Made by a program: the position numbers and the translations under genes. This document shows, in pieces, positions 11,109-24,689 of a stretch of DNA of 64,000 nt. Numbering within the stretch: the first letter of the stretch is position 1; every line of letters begins with the position of its first letter. The notes below the pieces were generated by a model that made no database searches, was not told the DNA's origin, and worked only from the letters and a program-made list of their open reading frames with translations. The stretch covers positions 507,708 to 571,707 of the forward strand of contig SJOL01006486.1 of assembly GCA_004794785.1 (NCBI GenBank), written 5' to 3'. The DNA is from Opisthorchis felineus. Lineage: Eukaryota; Platyhelminthes; Trematoda; Opisthorchiida; Opisthorchiidae.

Positions 11109-14100
11109 GTAAAATTCACCATTTTTATCCTTCACCAAAAATATAACAGCAACTGTACTAATACAGAAAAAATTATGGATACTATTAGTATTTCAGCTTC
11201 AACTGATAACCGTTGTTTTGTTTGCCAAGCTAGACGATTCATTCTCAAAATTATCACCAGGCCGGCTGATGTCAGTACCTTATGAGGGGTATGGGTGGAT
11301 TTTATGTACTCTCTAATGAAACGCTCACAAATAGATTGCTTCAGCCAGAAAACAGAAGTTCTTTTTTCGTTTCTGGACCGCTCCTAAAAAACAAATATAC
11401 TACTCACTGAACTGGGAACCGGACACTGACCGGAAGACGCACTATGTTTGCACAGAGTATTGACCATCCAGAACCCAGCCCACTTAGTCTGGCGATTCGG
11501 CACATTAATTTCGTTGCAACAATCCCGACCGTTCCCATCATCCGCTATCTCCCGCAAAGTGCGTGTTAATATCTATCCGTAGACAGAATTTATACACAGG
11601 AGTTAGGTAGATAACCACAAACTTGCGACATCTTAGTATAGTAATAAAGCTATTTGGTTGGCTTTGATACAAGTTATTATTATCACACAGGACGAAGTAT
11701 TATAAACCCCGCTGTCGACAAAGTGTGCACAATTTGGAGCTAAAATCTATCAGTATGTTGTCAAAATATATGCCGACGAAATCCCTTAGATGACCTCAAA
11801 GCCATCCTGAAATCTATAGATATGAATCCAGTTACTACTTGTTCTGAGACATGTGCGGTCCTGAGGTTTACATGGTCAAGTTAAATTAACATTGCGTCAT
11901 CAAATGAAGTAGGCAAATAAAGCTAAAGACTAGTATTGCTTAGGAAAGTTGAAATTAGGGGTTGAGAAGCACCTAATTCGGCGAATAGCATGACGCCCAA
12001 TTTGGAGGAGAGTCACCGTGTTTACTTATCAAATTGTGATCATCACTAGCCCTCTATGGCTACGCCCAGGAAAAGTTGACACCTGTGATTTTGGCGTAAA
12101 AAAACACTAATTCGTTCATTTAAAAACGTGGCTGTGGAGCCGAATTCCATAACCCTCAAAACCTACGTTAGGTACGGTAGTCTCCAATGATTAATTGTTT
12201 GATTTGGCAAAAAACAGGAAGTAAGCGCTGTACTACATCAGAAGTAAAAGGGCACACAAGTTTGGTGGTAGCCAAGCATAAATCTCTGGTCATCAAGGGG
12301 TAACTTGCGTCAAACGATTTCAACAAAAATTGTTAACACAGCCTGCACTAGAATAATTTTGACGAAACGTTTTTTTTATTGGGATATACATTCCAGTTGC
12401 ATTGCTGTTTAATTTTGTTGCACTGATTTTCCGTCGGGCTATAGGCCCTTCTGCAATCACAAATACTTTTCCGTTCACAATTTTTCACGTGGATAGTATA
12501 ATCTTGATAGGACAAAATTACGCTTCATTGTAGCGAAAATATTATTAAACCTCCTTATAAATTGCCCAGTTCAGCGTTTTGAATGCTTGACATCGTCGCG
12601 TTAAATAGAGTGTGATATTTTGAAGCTTTTAGTTCCCCATCTCGGTACTTTCAGTTATATCGGTAAAACACATTTTTCCGTACTTGCTATTGCAAAGGAA
12701 TGTTAAATTTGCGCAAAACAGACAGCATTTTCCACTAGCAGTGGGCTGCCGCTGATAGTGCAGCAGGCAGGTACGTGTGCGATACATGAAAATTCCGCAA
12801 AAAATTGGCTTACCTTTTCCTAAAATACCTCTTTTCGACAGGAAATTTATTCGTCCTTACAAAGTCATTAGACAAAAAGGTTCTTATTTATGCATCCCTA
12901 AAGGAGACGTAAGTTTCGTCAGTTCAGAATTCACCAATTCCATTTTGAAGAGACGTTGTTAGGAAAACTCGCACCACACCAAAGAATGCTGGTTTATTCT
13001 TGGTCCTAGCGGAACGTGCAAGATAAAATGTTGTTGATCTCAGAACACTACCGTTACCCACTGAACCTAGTACCATTCACAGCATACGTAGTCACATAAG
13101 GTTCCACCTAGCAAATTCGGACACCTCATTTGTGGAGATGATGATGGTACTTTGGCGAATGTAGCCAGGACATATCTCTCCAGTTGAGAAAAACATTAAA
13201 ACATATGGTTTGTTAGTGGTTCCATATGTGTATGCATGTGCATGCTGTGACCTACTGCGAAGCATCGGTTCCTTTACGTTTTCGTTTAATCTCCTGTGAT
13301 ATAAAGCAAAACAATAAACGTAGCACTCCCATCATCACATCTCATGCTTTTTTAATGTTTTAACAAACCTGTTCGCAGTTAACTGCCTCGGTAGCGAAAC
13401 TGTTAGTAAAGTAGTTCTCAGTTAAATGGGATGTATGTATATTCAGCAGATCTAGGGGCAATAAATGACCCAGATTTTAACCACGTCGACTGCTGACACA
13501 ATGTTGGCTGATCCGATTCATCTGATGTTTGAATCAGTTTGAACTCGTCCTGGCCACTTCTACCCTTCCTTAGGTTTCCACAACCAAGTTCCCAGATCTG
13601 AACTGCTAATGTTTTCCAACGCCCGGTTAGCAGGTCCGTACTCAATATCCAGGTACCGAGTTTGTTGATCTGTATTCACGAAGAGCAAGAAGTCAGTATA
13701 ACCACTTACAGCCATTGTACAAAAATTTCCTGGTGGTCCTGATCCCTCTACCCTAGGTATATAGTTCCGCGATTTATACGTCGAGCAGTAGAATCACATA
13801 AAAGTCAAATTCTATTGAAAAAAAAGCCAACTCCATCACAAAATACTACACAAAAAAGCCGGGTTAAAACAGAAGGGTGATATATAGCCTAAAATGTTGT
13901 GTATTTAGCTTGTTAAGCACGAAATGTTTGTCTCGCTATAAGATGTCAGATTGTTAGCCCGTCATCACCCCGCCCCACATCATTTTGTTGTCGCGTTTAT
14001 TTTGCTCGCCGTTAAAGAACTTCGCAGTGCGCTCATCGTGAGCGAAAAGGACTTTACCTCCATGATGCACCCCGTTCCACAATCTTTGTTTTGGGGTTCT

Positions 14101-17100
14101 CTATCCAAAAAATTAATTGTTACTCGAACACCATCCCGAGACACGCACCGCTGATGATAACAATGCTACCAAACTATATGCGTTAGAGAACCTTAAATTT
14201 TCGGAAGTGGTGGCATCCGCAAAGAAGGCCGGAAAATACTCATGAAACGGGAAACTAGAATGAGATACACGGGTTTTGTCACCTGCAACCCGCACACAAG
14301 CAGTGGAACGGTCAGCCTAATGGTCTCCAACGAACTTTATTACTCCCACCCTTCTCATTTGATTTCTTTAGGAACCTAGGCTCGGGTGAAAATTTGTGCG
14401 CTTTTTTCATAAATTACTAGGAACAAGCCTCCACACTGCATAGATTAGATTCAGCTCATGTTTATAGCTTAATCTTTCCTAAGTTGGTCTTGGGATAAAG
14501 TAGTGAAACACAGTTTTCAGAGGCTGAAACTGGTGTGCATTATGCCGCTACTATTGCAAGTGTCTAAATAGCTAACGTAGATGAAATATATTCAAAGCTA
14601 TAATTATCGTACTCCCATCAAAATTTCTACTCTTCGTGAATTGAATTTGCACACTTGATTCACTTTTCTATTTACCAACTACGGATAGCTTTCCCATAAT
14701 TTACAACATTTCGTTTTGGCTTGCAAAGTTTGACGGGAGGAATGATCCCTTTTTATTTACCAAAATCATTAATGGCGCAAGAAGGTCAAGCATCACTGCG
14801 CTAATATAGTATACTTTAATATCACAACGTGTAAAATTGTTGCCGCAAGTCTTTGTTGTTAGAGGGCGAAATTGATGTAGGTAACAGCCCATTCAAAATA
14901 TACTCACGAGCGTTTGTGGCATCCGACCACACTGGAAAAACCTGCTGTTAGCATCAGCGGCAATATTAGAATAGCTCCACATATCGCTGAACAAGCGTGC
15001 GAGTCCTTGCATCTGAAAGAAAGTTGATTTGAAGATTATTTGACCCTTTTACATTGTTTTCTTTATTACCGTTAAATATTCAACCAACGTCAAGGAAGGC
15101 GCAGTATGTCATCTGTGAATGCTGACTGTTTCATACTGTTCACATAAGGGATTTACCTTCCTATCTGATAACTTCTGACCACTTTGTTCGTGTTTGTCAC
15201 GAACAACCAAGCACAGCATCCAGGTTGTTCCTATGAGGGCTACAAAAAGGATCAACAAAACAGTTGAGCGCAGCCATCAATTTGACCACCAACTGAACAT
15301 CCTGAGCCCCAAATGTCTCTTCTAAATCACCTATCTCTATTTAACAAATAATGAATCCAAATGTTCAACTTGGATCCTACAAACAGTTTTTATTGCCATT
15401 TAGTGCAACCAGAATGAACCTTTACGCTGATTCCGCTCACCCAGGTAGTAGCTAGAAAAGCAAGAAATAAAGCTTATAAACGGAGTAGTACGTAAATTAT
15501 TTTAGGCTCTTGCATATCCCTGCCTAAAAGCAAAATACTCCACGATCAAAATCGGGCAATATATCTATTTTCTATGATAGGTTACGGCTAAGAGCCCATC
15601 CTTGATTCTCTAGATAGGGTAGCTTTAAGATGTGTTCAAAGGTGTACTACTATAGTGGCGCAAAACGTTTCTTGTTAAAACAGAGACTGGTGGGACAGAA
15701 AACGGCTACATTCTGGAATATGATTCAGGAGAACGCAACGTCCCTGTATAAAAACATCTTTAGGTCTATATCTGGATTTCTTCTCGCAAATTGCTCGTGA
15801 TACTAAAGCCATCGTTCAAAGCAATGTAATAAATAATAATTCACTTTGGAGCATGGTTTAAAAGAAATGCCATGAATGATAACAATCAGTGAGACACAAG
15901 ATGAGTTTGCAAGGAATACACGGACATAACTTTGATGGATGTAAAACTATATATTTTACTAATATATTGGAAAACATTTGATAATATCAAGTAAGTGAAG
16001 GAGCGATCCCAGGAAGGAAACATCAGAGTCAGTACAGGACACTTTGAGATAGGTGAGGATAGACCATGTTGGATAAAATATCTACTTTCATCTGACAGAA
16101 ATAGATGGTGTTCTCTTATGAATCCGTCAAGATCTCTGAAGATTCTCCAGGTACGCACTCTTTATGGTTCCAAATAAGGACGAGATGCCTCTCGGCATAG
16201 CTTGAATTCACTGACTGGACCAAGTCTCAGTTGAGGCATCCAAACTAGTTTGACTTAGAGGACTATCTTGATTTTTGGTTTGCATAACTGGACCACGCAG
16301 AAAAGGAAACCAGTCCCCACCGAACAACCGAAAAATTGTGAAATTAGTATAGAAAGTACACAGAAACAAAAACTCAAAGTCTGTCGAGGACTGATAGTAA
16401 CTCAGTGCTCAAACAGTTGAAGGTTGTAAGAGCTTGCAAACAAACAAAGAGGTGCGTATCCGAAAAGCAGCTACGTTAAGAAAGGAGGATCAAAAAAAGT
16501 TGCTTTGACTGTAGAGACATTCCGATGGTTGAAAGCTTAATTAGCTGGACGGCAGAGAATAGCTTTGGTGAAGAGCTGTTGTAGCAGTAGGAGTAATGCA
16601 AGGTAAGAAAACCTGCCTGCAGGTTATGGGAAATATGCAGGTTGTCAAACCTAGAGTTAGTCAGTGAGCGGCATAATTTTCTTCGTAAAGTATGTCATAA
16701 GGATGCCCTAAAACGTACATGAAATGTTCCAGGAATGAATGAACTAGAAACTTATGAACAAAACATTTGACTGGGCCAAAGTGGTTTCTGGCTTAGTTTG
16801 GAAAATCAACGTTCTTCGTCATACGGGTAACGTGGGTTCCAATAGACGCAAGCCAAGAAGGGTTTTGGATAAGCAGCTGTTCAAACTGAGCGGACTAAGG
16901 AGAATGATGGAGAACAAAGTATTCGGCACAAAAGTGAAGTTTATACAGGGGACCGACGAACAAAGATGCATAAATTAGTGGACCGAGAAGTGCTAGACAT
17001 CCTTTAAGTAAGCCAGCTATAATCGAGATCAGTTAGGTGGTGCGATAAATCAGCAACCGGAATGGTACACAATAGTGTCGACTGCAAAGGCGTGAATTTG

Positions 17101-18860
17101 TGAGCAGACAGACGACAAACAGTATCAAGGTAAAGAGGGCAAAGTTGGGAGGAGGGAATACATGACCCAAGTGCTCACGCTCAGAATCTGAAACATAAAG
17201 CCAAAAGACCGCTCAAGAAACCCTGAACGCATTTAATCATTTGTGGGTCTTACAAGAAGACCACATGTCAGATATCATCAAATGCCTTTGACCCACCGGT
17301 CAGAATGTATTATATATTGGCCAATGCCTCTAAAGTGGGGCGGTCTGAAATCATACCAGTGAATGTTTAGGACCACTTTGTTTTCAAGTCTGCAGCAGAG
17401 TTATTTCGGGAAAAATGCATTCCTAAAATTTGGAAACGAGTAGACAAATGTTGCGGTCAGACAGGAATCACATTTTAGCACACAGTTGGTATAAGAATTA
17501 TTTTGGAAGTTGGAAGAAGGCTTTTATATATCGGATGGTCTGGAAAAATTCTATCGCTGAGGACTGGAACGGAATGTTGGATCAAGTCTAGGTAATTTAG
17601 AGATATCTGGACCTCACAAAGCTTGGAAAATTCCTATTCATGAATTATGGACGAGAAATTGGTTTATGGGTGGAAAATAAACAGGCATTAATTTGATAAA
17701 TTTTGCTTAATTAGGAGTAGTGTATCGTTCGAAAAAAATATGTGCTATGTTTGCTATACCCGGAAATCACCGGAATGATTGGCTTCTAGTTGATATCTAC
17801 TGACTCGTAAAACTGTCTGGCCCATGCTAACTAGGCAAAAACAGACAAAATTTGTGAAACCTCATGTACCTTTCCTTTGTCTTCTGAAACACATGGAGGT
17901 TGGACTGCTTTCATCACTCTTTGGGTGTTTGTTTGCTTGGCTCAAGGGTGAACAGTGAAATGAATCACAGTGGAAATGTGTAATTTTTAGCAAAAGCAGT
18001 AAAACTGTTTAGAATACAAAGTTCAGAGGATAAAGGCCTAAAAATAACATAAACCCTCCAATCCAAAGGACAAAGCTCGGGCCGGGCGCAAATTTTAAAA
18101 TGGCAGTGGAATAATTCGTAAAACCTGGGAGCTGCAGAAGAGCAAATATCAAAAGATGAAGGACCTGTGGTCATAAAAAGGATCTGGGACTAAGTGGGGA
18201 TCACCGGACTTGTAAAGAACTCGCTTTTTACAAGAAACTAAATTGATAGGGAACTAGTGTTTGCAAATAATTCGGTCTTACGGTCTGCGAAGTTTGTGTG
18301 GAGGAAACAAGCTGCCCACTTAGAATTATAGACGTCAAAATAATTGCGAATGCCAGACTCTAGTTCAAGACTAGACAATCAACACGGTTAGAAACACTTG
18401 GGTTTTATACAAGGAACTACAAGCTCTACAAAAGTGTTCTCCCGCACCATAATTTGGATTAATCCAACCCGGAAGAGTTAGGGATCAAGGGCTAATATGT
18501 ACGAGCGACAGGGTTAAGTAAGTCCAGACAGAAGATTGTTCCCTGACAAAATCAATGAGACGGTAAATGGATATGATTTGAGATTTGTGGGGTAAACAGA
18601 ATCAGTCGATGAAATCAGCAAAAATACGAACTTCTGCTTTGAGTTCGAGCTGAAAGACCTGCTTACCACAAATGTTCAAAGAATATAGGTAACGCACTGA
18701 TGCGTTTCAGTGGTCGATAAGCGCAACAAAAGCCTCTAATACGAGATGCCAGCCTGAATTTGAGCCGTACAAATTGGAAACCACACTTGCAGAAGTCCAG
18801 ACAGGAAACAGCGAAACGATGAATGATTCAGCAACTGAAGGCGGGTCGGAGCACAAGAAT
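11109..18860. other. Long gene-free stretch
   Basis: No gene is supported over this 7.7 kb. All open frames are under about 90 residues and lack motifs, and several overlap on both strands. From about 16.2 to 18.8 kb the plus strand is strikingly purine-rich (see findings), unlike the neighbouring DNA. No tRNA, rRNA or transposon protein relic was recognised. Confidence 0.45.
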
Positions 18861-18867
18861 CCTATGA

Positions 18868-19065
18868 GGCGAGATGGCTCAGTAGTTAGAGCGCGAATTT
18901 ACTGACCGGGAGGTTCGTGGTTTGAACACGACCCCTACCTCTCAACTTCCTCCGTCCAGGCTTGGGCAGCCTGGCAGTATCCCAGCCCTCGTGCTTCCTT
19001 CTGGTGATATGGCTTTTAGGCACCGAGAGGGTGCTACAGCTGAACGATCACAAGAATTACACCTG
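18868..19065 (+). repeat. tRNA-derived SINE, best-preserved copy
   Basis: The head (18871-18930) has an A box in 'atggctcagtagttagagcg' and a B-box-like 'ggtttgaacacg', in tRNA-like spacing. It is followed by a family-specific body with 'cttgggcagcctggcag' and 'gagggtgctacagctgaac'. A cloverleaf with a paired acceptor stem cannot be drawn, so this is a SINE and not a tRNA gene. The plus-strand translation of the body gives [18 protein letters not shown]. From memory, such strings recur in predicted proteins of liver flukes, which is the main hint to the organism. Those 'proteins' are best explained as read-through of this repeat. Shorter relatives lie at 2944, 9335, 48801 and 63456. Confidence 0.75.
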
Positions 19066-22000
19066 AATTCTGTTGCAGAAAAACAGAGGATAAATATTAG
19101 CAAGCCATGTTGATGTAACGATTCACCCCAGGAAGTTAGCACCGAGAGATTTAAAAGTTGGCGTGCCAAATGGACGCGAGAATCATTTTAGTTTTTATGC
19201 CCGTGTATGTGTACATGAAAGGTGGGCACCCAATCTCAGGGGCTTACAACGGCTAACTACAATAAACCACCAAAAGGTGAGTGACGGTGCTTCCCCCGAA
19301 AGTGACTCAAATTCAAGCCCTCTTCTAGAGGTTGGGTTAGATGCTAGTCTTTGTATAGTTCTTTTCATTTCTTTGCAGCGCTCGTAAGGGATGAAAACAC
19401 ATACATAAGAATCTGCCCCGGTTGGTTTTCCAAGCAAAGGTTAATATTCCCACTTTCAGGTTTTTCGTGTCAACTTAAGGATGTTGTACCTCTCGCTATT
19501 TTTCCTCCCTAGATTCCCACTTTAACTCTGTAAATATTTCAACCAAATTAATAAATTTTGTTGCACCAATTGCATTTATCTGCTAAAACCCATGGAAGTA
19601 ATGTGAAAGCAACAGCAGATTTATTGAATCCATTTAATCCAAATAATATTAAATCATTTAGCCATTTCATCACCATCCCAATAAACACCTCTCACGGTGT
19701 TCTGAGTCTAGTGAGAAAGGCCTGTCTATCAACCACTATGACGAAATAGGTAACCTTCCATCGACTGATATGTAGTCAAGCTTTTGCCATCTCAGAAGCA
19801 TGACAGGAAACTCATCATAACTACTAATTACCTGCCGACAGCTGATATACACAAGACGGCAGATGCACTGGTTATCTCGACAAACCGTGATGTTCGTAAT
19901 ATTTTGATAGGTAAGGTGGCCTACAAAATAGACGGATTACTCTCAGCTGGGTATTATTTTTGTGACAACCGCCCTTGGAAAGGTAGTGATATTCTGGCTC
20001 CTTGAGAACACAATTTTTTTACGATATTCTCCAGGTTTACACGTCACATACAGTGTCGGGAAGATGTAGGGTTCACATGTCTTTGGCCACACAAATCTCC
20101 CGAATACTTGCAATTGCCCCCATAAAATTAAGATTATCTACAGTAGAATATGAGTAAGTTGTGAACGGGCCGGTAAAACCATCATATTTATTCATGCCGG
20201 GAGAGTTCATTGATAAAGGAAGCTTCAGATTGCTTTTTTCTCTTATTCATTCATTCTCTACCCATCCACTTTAACAGACGTGCAAATGTTGAAAAAAATT
20301 ATGAATTCTACAGCAACACACTATTGCCTTAATTGTCTTGTGAATCAAGGATCATGAAAAACTAGTTGAAGTGCGCAAAATATGTCAGAAGGTTGGAATT
20401 CCCAGGTAAAACTGGTGACGTGTTTTTGTAGAACAAACCCAAGTAAACGAATGAGTAGGCACAAATTAGATGCAAACAATTCTTCACAAATTTGGGCACT
20501 GGTGTAGATGGGTTCAAATAAGTCGCAGCTGTACATCTTGTTTACAATAGTATTTGAATGAATATGCAGAAATAGGGCCCCCTTAGGTCTTAGTTGACGT
20601 AATTAGAAACCCATAGAATGGTCAACCTTTATGTGACATTATACAAAAGCTTTACAGAAACCCAGCATCATCCACTATCATCTTCACGCTTCTTAGAGAC
20701 CATGTGTTAGAGCGAGCCACCAAATTTCCATAAGTCGCCCTATGCAATTTAAAGTCAGCTTAGAGGTATATGAAGGCGCTTAATCATCCGCAAGCATAAC
20801 TGGGAACAGTGAGCCCTTAACCAAACCACTTACAAAGAGACTCCTTCAAGCAAATGTATGTCACAAAGACCTTACATGCGGTGACATATAAATTGCTCAA
20901 TCTATTAATCATCCTTTACATTTAAACATGAGTCGGCCTTTGTGTAACACATTCAATTAGAGTAAAACATAAGTGAGAGGTGTACTCAATTCTTCCTTTG
21001 ACACCATCTTCACAAATGGGGCTACAATGCTAAAGGGGTCTAGTTTTAGGTTTAGGTGCAAGCTAAGGTTAACCAAAAATTATGCACCGCACCTTGGTTT
21101 TCGAGACCCAAAAAACGATGGGTCCGCCCAAAAAGCTTACAGAAAAAGCAAAGTAAAACCCCGTGGCAGAACATCTGCGCAGTGCTAAAAAAAAGTGTTG
21201 CAACTGCGGCTACTAAAAACGTTCAGTGTGATAAGGCTTTATTCGGTGTGCAAGCAAATATGATAGGGAAACAGGCAAACGTGCTTTAAACGAGACGTCA
21301 AACTATGATTTATGGCTTGGAGAATAACGACGCAATGTAGAGCTGAGATTTAGCTATTTTAGCACAAAATGCAGTTCGTTTCATTCAGTGTACTCTCAAC
21401 TGTTAGGGTACAAGTATGCGTAAAATTGAGGGGAGAGCGAACTGCTAATGATAAGGGGCATTGAATCAACAAATCAATCTTACAGTCTTTAGTATACATT
21501 CACACGGAATATACTACTTGGTTAGTAGTCAAGAAAATGCAAATGAGAGAAACAAGAGATTGGAAAAGTAATCTTTTTATTTACTAGAATCGTTCCTCCA
21601 GATTCCCAAAAGCATGCAAAACCACACAACTATATTAACAGTGAAATACGTTGGAAACTGCAGCATTCAACCTTACGATCACATCAGACAATCCTCTTAA
21701 CGAACTGAAATGTAGAATCTCAAAAAAGGATCTGAAGGAAATTTTGCACAGAACAGTCAGCCTAATTAGCTCCTAACAACTCAGCAGCCGTCATCATATT
21801 GAGAAACTCAGCTGACGGGACGTGAGAAACTTGATGCGCTTTCACTAGATATCGAAGAATATTTTCTGGGCGTAAGCGGTGCACTAAAATGCGTTGAAAG
21901 CTTACTTTATACGCAAAGGCTAACAATCAGATCAGGGTCGTTCATCCCAAGGAAAGTTTTGTGGCGTTTTACGTAGTTATAAACAAACGTGTCATCTAGT

Positions 22001-24530
22001 TTTAGCCTTGCTAGTAGGCTTGGACCACTACACAAACCTTCATTTTGCTTCATATTCTGTAGAGTGAGCTTCGTCCGGTGACTGAAGCACAGCCACACAT
22101 TTGGCCAAAAGCAAATTTCGTCTTTGAAGAATTTAAAGATTGGTTGCAGTTTCCGATCCCCCATGGAAAAAGTTTCCCTTCACAGAGGAAATCTATACTA
22201 TCCACAATCAATCGTGTCCAACGAAGAAAACGAAATCCTAATACCCGCATCCTTAAATTATGTCAGAATTTATGGGTAATCAGAGGTGTCTATGGTAACA
22301 ATCAGCAATGCTAGAGTAAGTGGTCACAGGAGTACAAAGAGCGAACAAACGGAGACACGGGAAGTGGTACGGAAGTTGTTAGTTTAAAAAAATTCGCTTC
22401 ACCACTAGGTTTTTGGATCCAAAACAAGAATGGACTTTTCGCTGGTCTGTCTTGAGACCTGATTTTGTGAACCATTATTAAACCTTGTTCAATGTATCTG
22501 GGTTTCTTCACACCTGACAAGACGGCTCATTGCTTTTCGTAGCTAGACCTTAACTCCAATACTTCAAATAAAAATTCGTTATTATTTGTTATATCTGTTT
22601 GCATCTTTTGTACCATCGCTGATTAGTTACAACACACTATGCCAAAAACGCACGAATATGGGGTTCATTTTCAAGTAGTTTTTACGAACCTAAGGAAAAA
22701 AACTGTGTTACATTTTTTCATCCCCTTCCATTCACATTAGGCTGAACCACTAAATAAGACTGTGTTCATTTGGTCCTTCGTTACCCCACAGACAAAGCAC
22801 AGGCATCGCCTTTTAGGAAGCCGTTACCGACAACTTTTCCCCATCATAGATAATGGCTATGTCAAGAATCACAGAACCAGTCCACTAGCTGAACTGTCTG
22901 AATCCCGGGAAGGTTTGAGACTGGTCCTTACAACACTATCATATTTGGTGAGTTTGTCGCATCAGTCAGCGAGTTTCAGGACAGAAAAGGAAGCTCATGC
23001 CAGTGAGACGGTCACGTGACCGTTACCGATTCGCTGAGCTGTCATGAATTCCAGATTAAGTAACTGAAGACCAGATACAAAGAAACAGTGTGAAAGGAGT
23101 AGCTTGTTAGGTTTGCGCATTTGATGTACGATTTACTTTCTTAATTGCATTTGAGATTTCATCCTTCAGGGTTTTCAAATGAATGCAGTCTTGAGTCGCG
23201 GCATTCAACAAATCTCCCTTTCTGACAGGTCAGTCCCTTCCACAACTGTGAAGAGCTGCTGTGCCAAGCAGATCCTTCAGACCAAACGACCTCAATGGAC
23301 GATCTGTCAAAAACCATTAAGGTATTTCTTTTAAACCCTTTCTTTTAACCTTGCATAGGGATTTTCATCTGAATATCTATTCCACAAAACGTTTGATTAA
23401 CTCGTGTGGCTTTACATTGGAGACTGCCTGGTGGCAGTCCGAAGCCGTCTTATTTAGCGGCCCCAAATGAGCCTTTTGAGGTCGAATATTGTTTACGTGA
23501 TCGAATTTATCGCCAAAGTGATTTTATTATGCACAAACAGGTCGGAATAGTGTAAAACTTTGGCTATAACAGAACAGTCCAATCGAATGAACTCTTGAAG
23601 AGTACGTTCAACAATTTCGAGCCACAGGTTTGATGTAACAATATTTCTCAACTATCTTTTACTCGTTATTACCTTACTTATCTTACTTATCTGTTTAACA
23701 TCCTTGCATCGGTTGATCTAATAGTGGATATGTAATGCGGCGCTTTCTAGGTTTCTGTAATCTATTTCATAGCGTCCTCTGCATGAGAAATCCGAGTGAT
23801 CGATTTTTTGGCAGCATACACTGTTAACGAGTTACCGGTGTCAAACAACATCAACAAAATCGAAAACAGGCTTAGAAGACCTTGGTATGTCCAAATGTCG
23901 GCCAGTACTGGGCCGGCACTCTGTTTCTACCCCGCTGCTCCTGCGAGTGAGCCACATCAATAGCCAAGGCAGCCTGTCTTCACCAGTATTTACACCATCA
24001 AACTCTTATATATATCGATTGACAGGCACTACTGCTGCCCACCTAAGAGGAATATTCATCAGAGACACGCTTCAATCCAAGAGCTCATTATGATTTTTCA
24101 AACTAAGTCTCGTGATTCTCAATCTGCCTACTAAGCAAATCTACGGAGGAGAAATGTTCCCCTTTTATCGGAAGCGTCATCTTGGGGCGCATTATTTGGG
24201 GCGGCACTGCATGCCTCGTCCTTGATGGCCACCCTTCCAGGCATCCACAGCAGACATATCAAAACGTTATTAGTCGAACTGACCTTGTCTTACGGTATTT
24301 CCGCTTTACAGTTTTTCAGTTTTTCAGTGCAGCACTTAGCAATATGTCCGGTAATAGTCTTTAAATTACCAACCGACATCACTTCGTTTCTATCAGGTGG
24401 TGTAATTACTGGTGCTATGGCTTTTTCAGGTACACCACTGGACGATATGGAAATGTGAAAGGTGATAATTTCGTAAAAATCAACAGCGTTTGCTAATAGG
24501 TACTGCTTTTATAGTTGCGTGTTTACTCAC
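19066..24530. other. Gene-free stretch
   Basis: No gene is supported. The first 400 bases (to about 19450) may still belong to repeat sequence: they are less AT-rich and open in both directions for 74-80 residues. The remainder is AT-rich with short random frames, some overlapping on opposite strands (21907-22314). Confidence 0.4.
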
Positions 24531-24689
24531 TTTCATCTGCTTGTGGAAAACAGTACTTCGAATTGCATATTTGATTTGGGCACGGATTTGTGCTGGTGTC
24601 CTCTCTTTCAGTTGAGGCTGAATGAGTGGTCCTCCGAGGGAGAAATCTGCTAGATATCTTTCAGGACGCACTTGTAAAACCAGTGGTGC
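24531..24689 (-). CDS. Candidate internal exon of an unknown gene
   Basis: On the minus strand a CTGCAG acceptor, preceded by a pyrimidine-rich stretch (tttcttcctggtttcccc), ends at 24690. A GTGAGT donor begins at 24530. The 159 bases between are open in one frame, phase 0 at both ends, giving 53 residues that include RYLADFSLGGPLIQPQLKER and a basic, helix-prone end (IKYAIRSTVFHKQMK). Composition and splice sites look exon-like. I do not recognise the protein family and found no partner exon nearby. The open frame continues beyond both splice sites, so an unspliced random frame remains possible. Confidence 0.3.

Noticed and set aside
10904..11285. Frames crossing the run of Ns
   Set aside because: Produced by translating undetermined bases.
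18868..18940. Possible functional tRNA gene
   Set aside because: A and B boxes are present, but no paired acceptor stem or proper anticodon arm can be drawn; the sequence continues into a SINE body found elsewhere.
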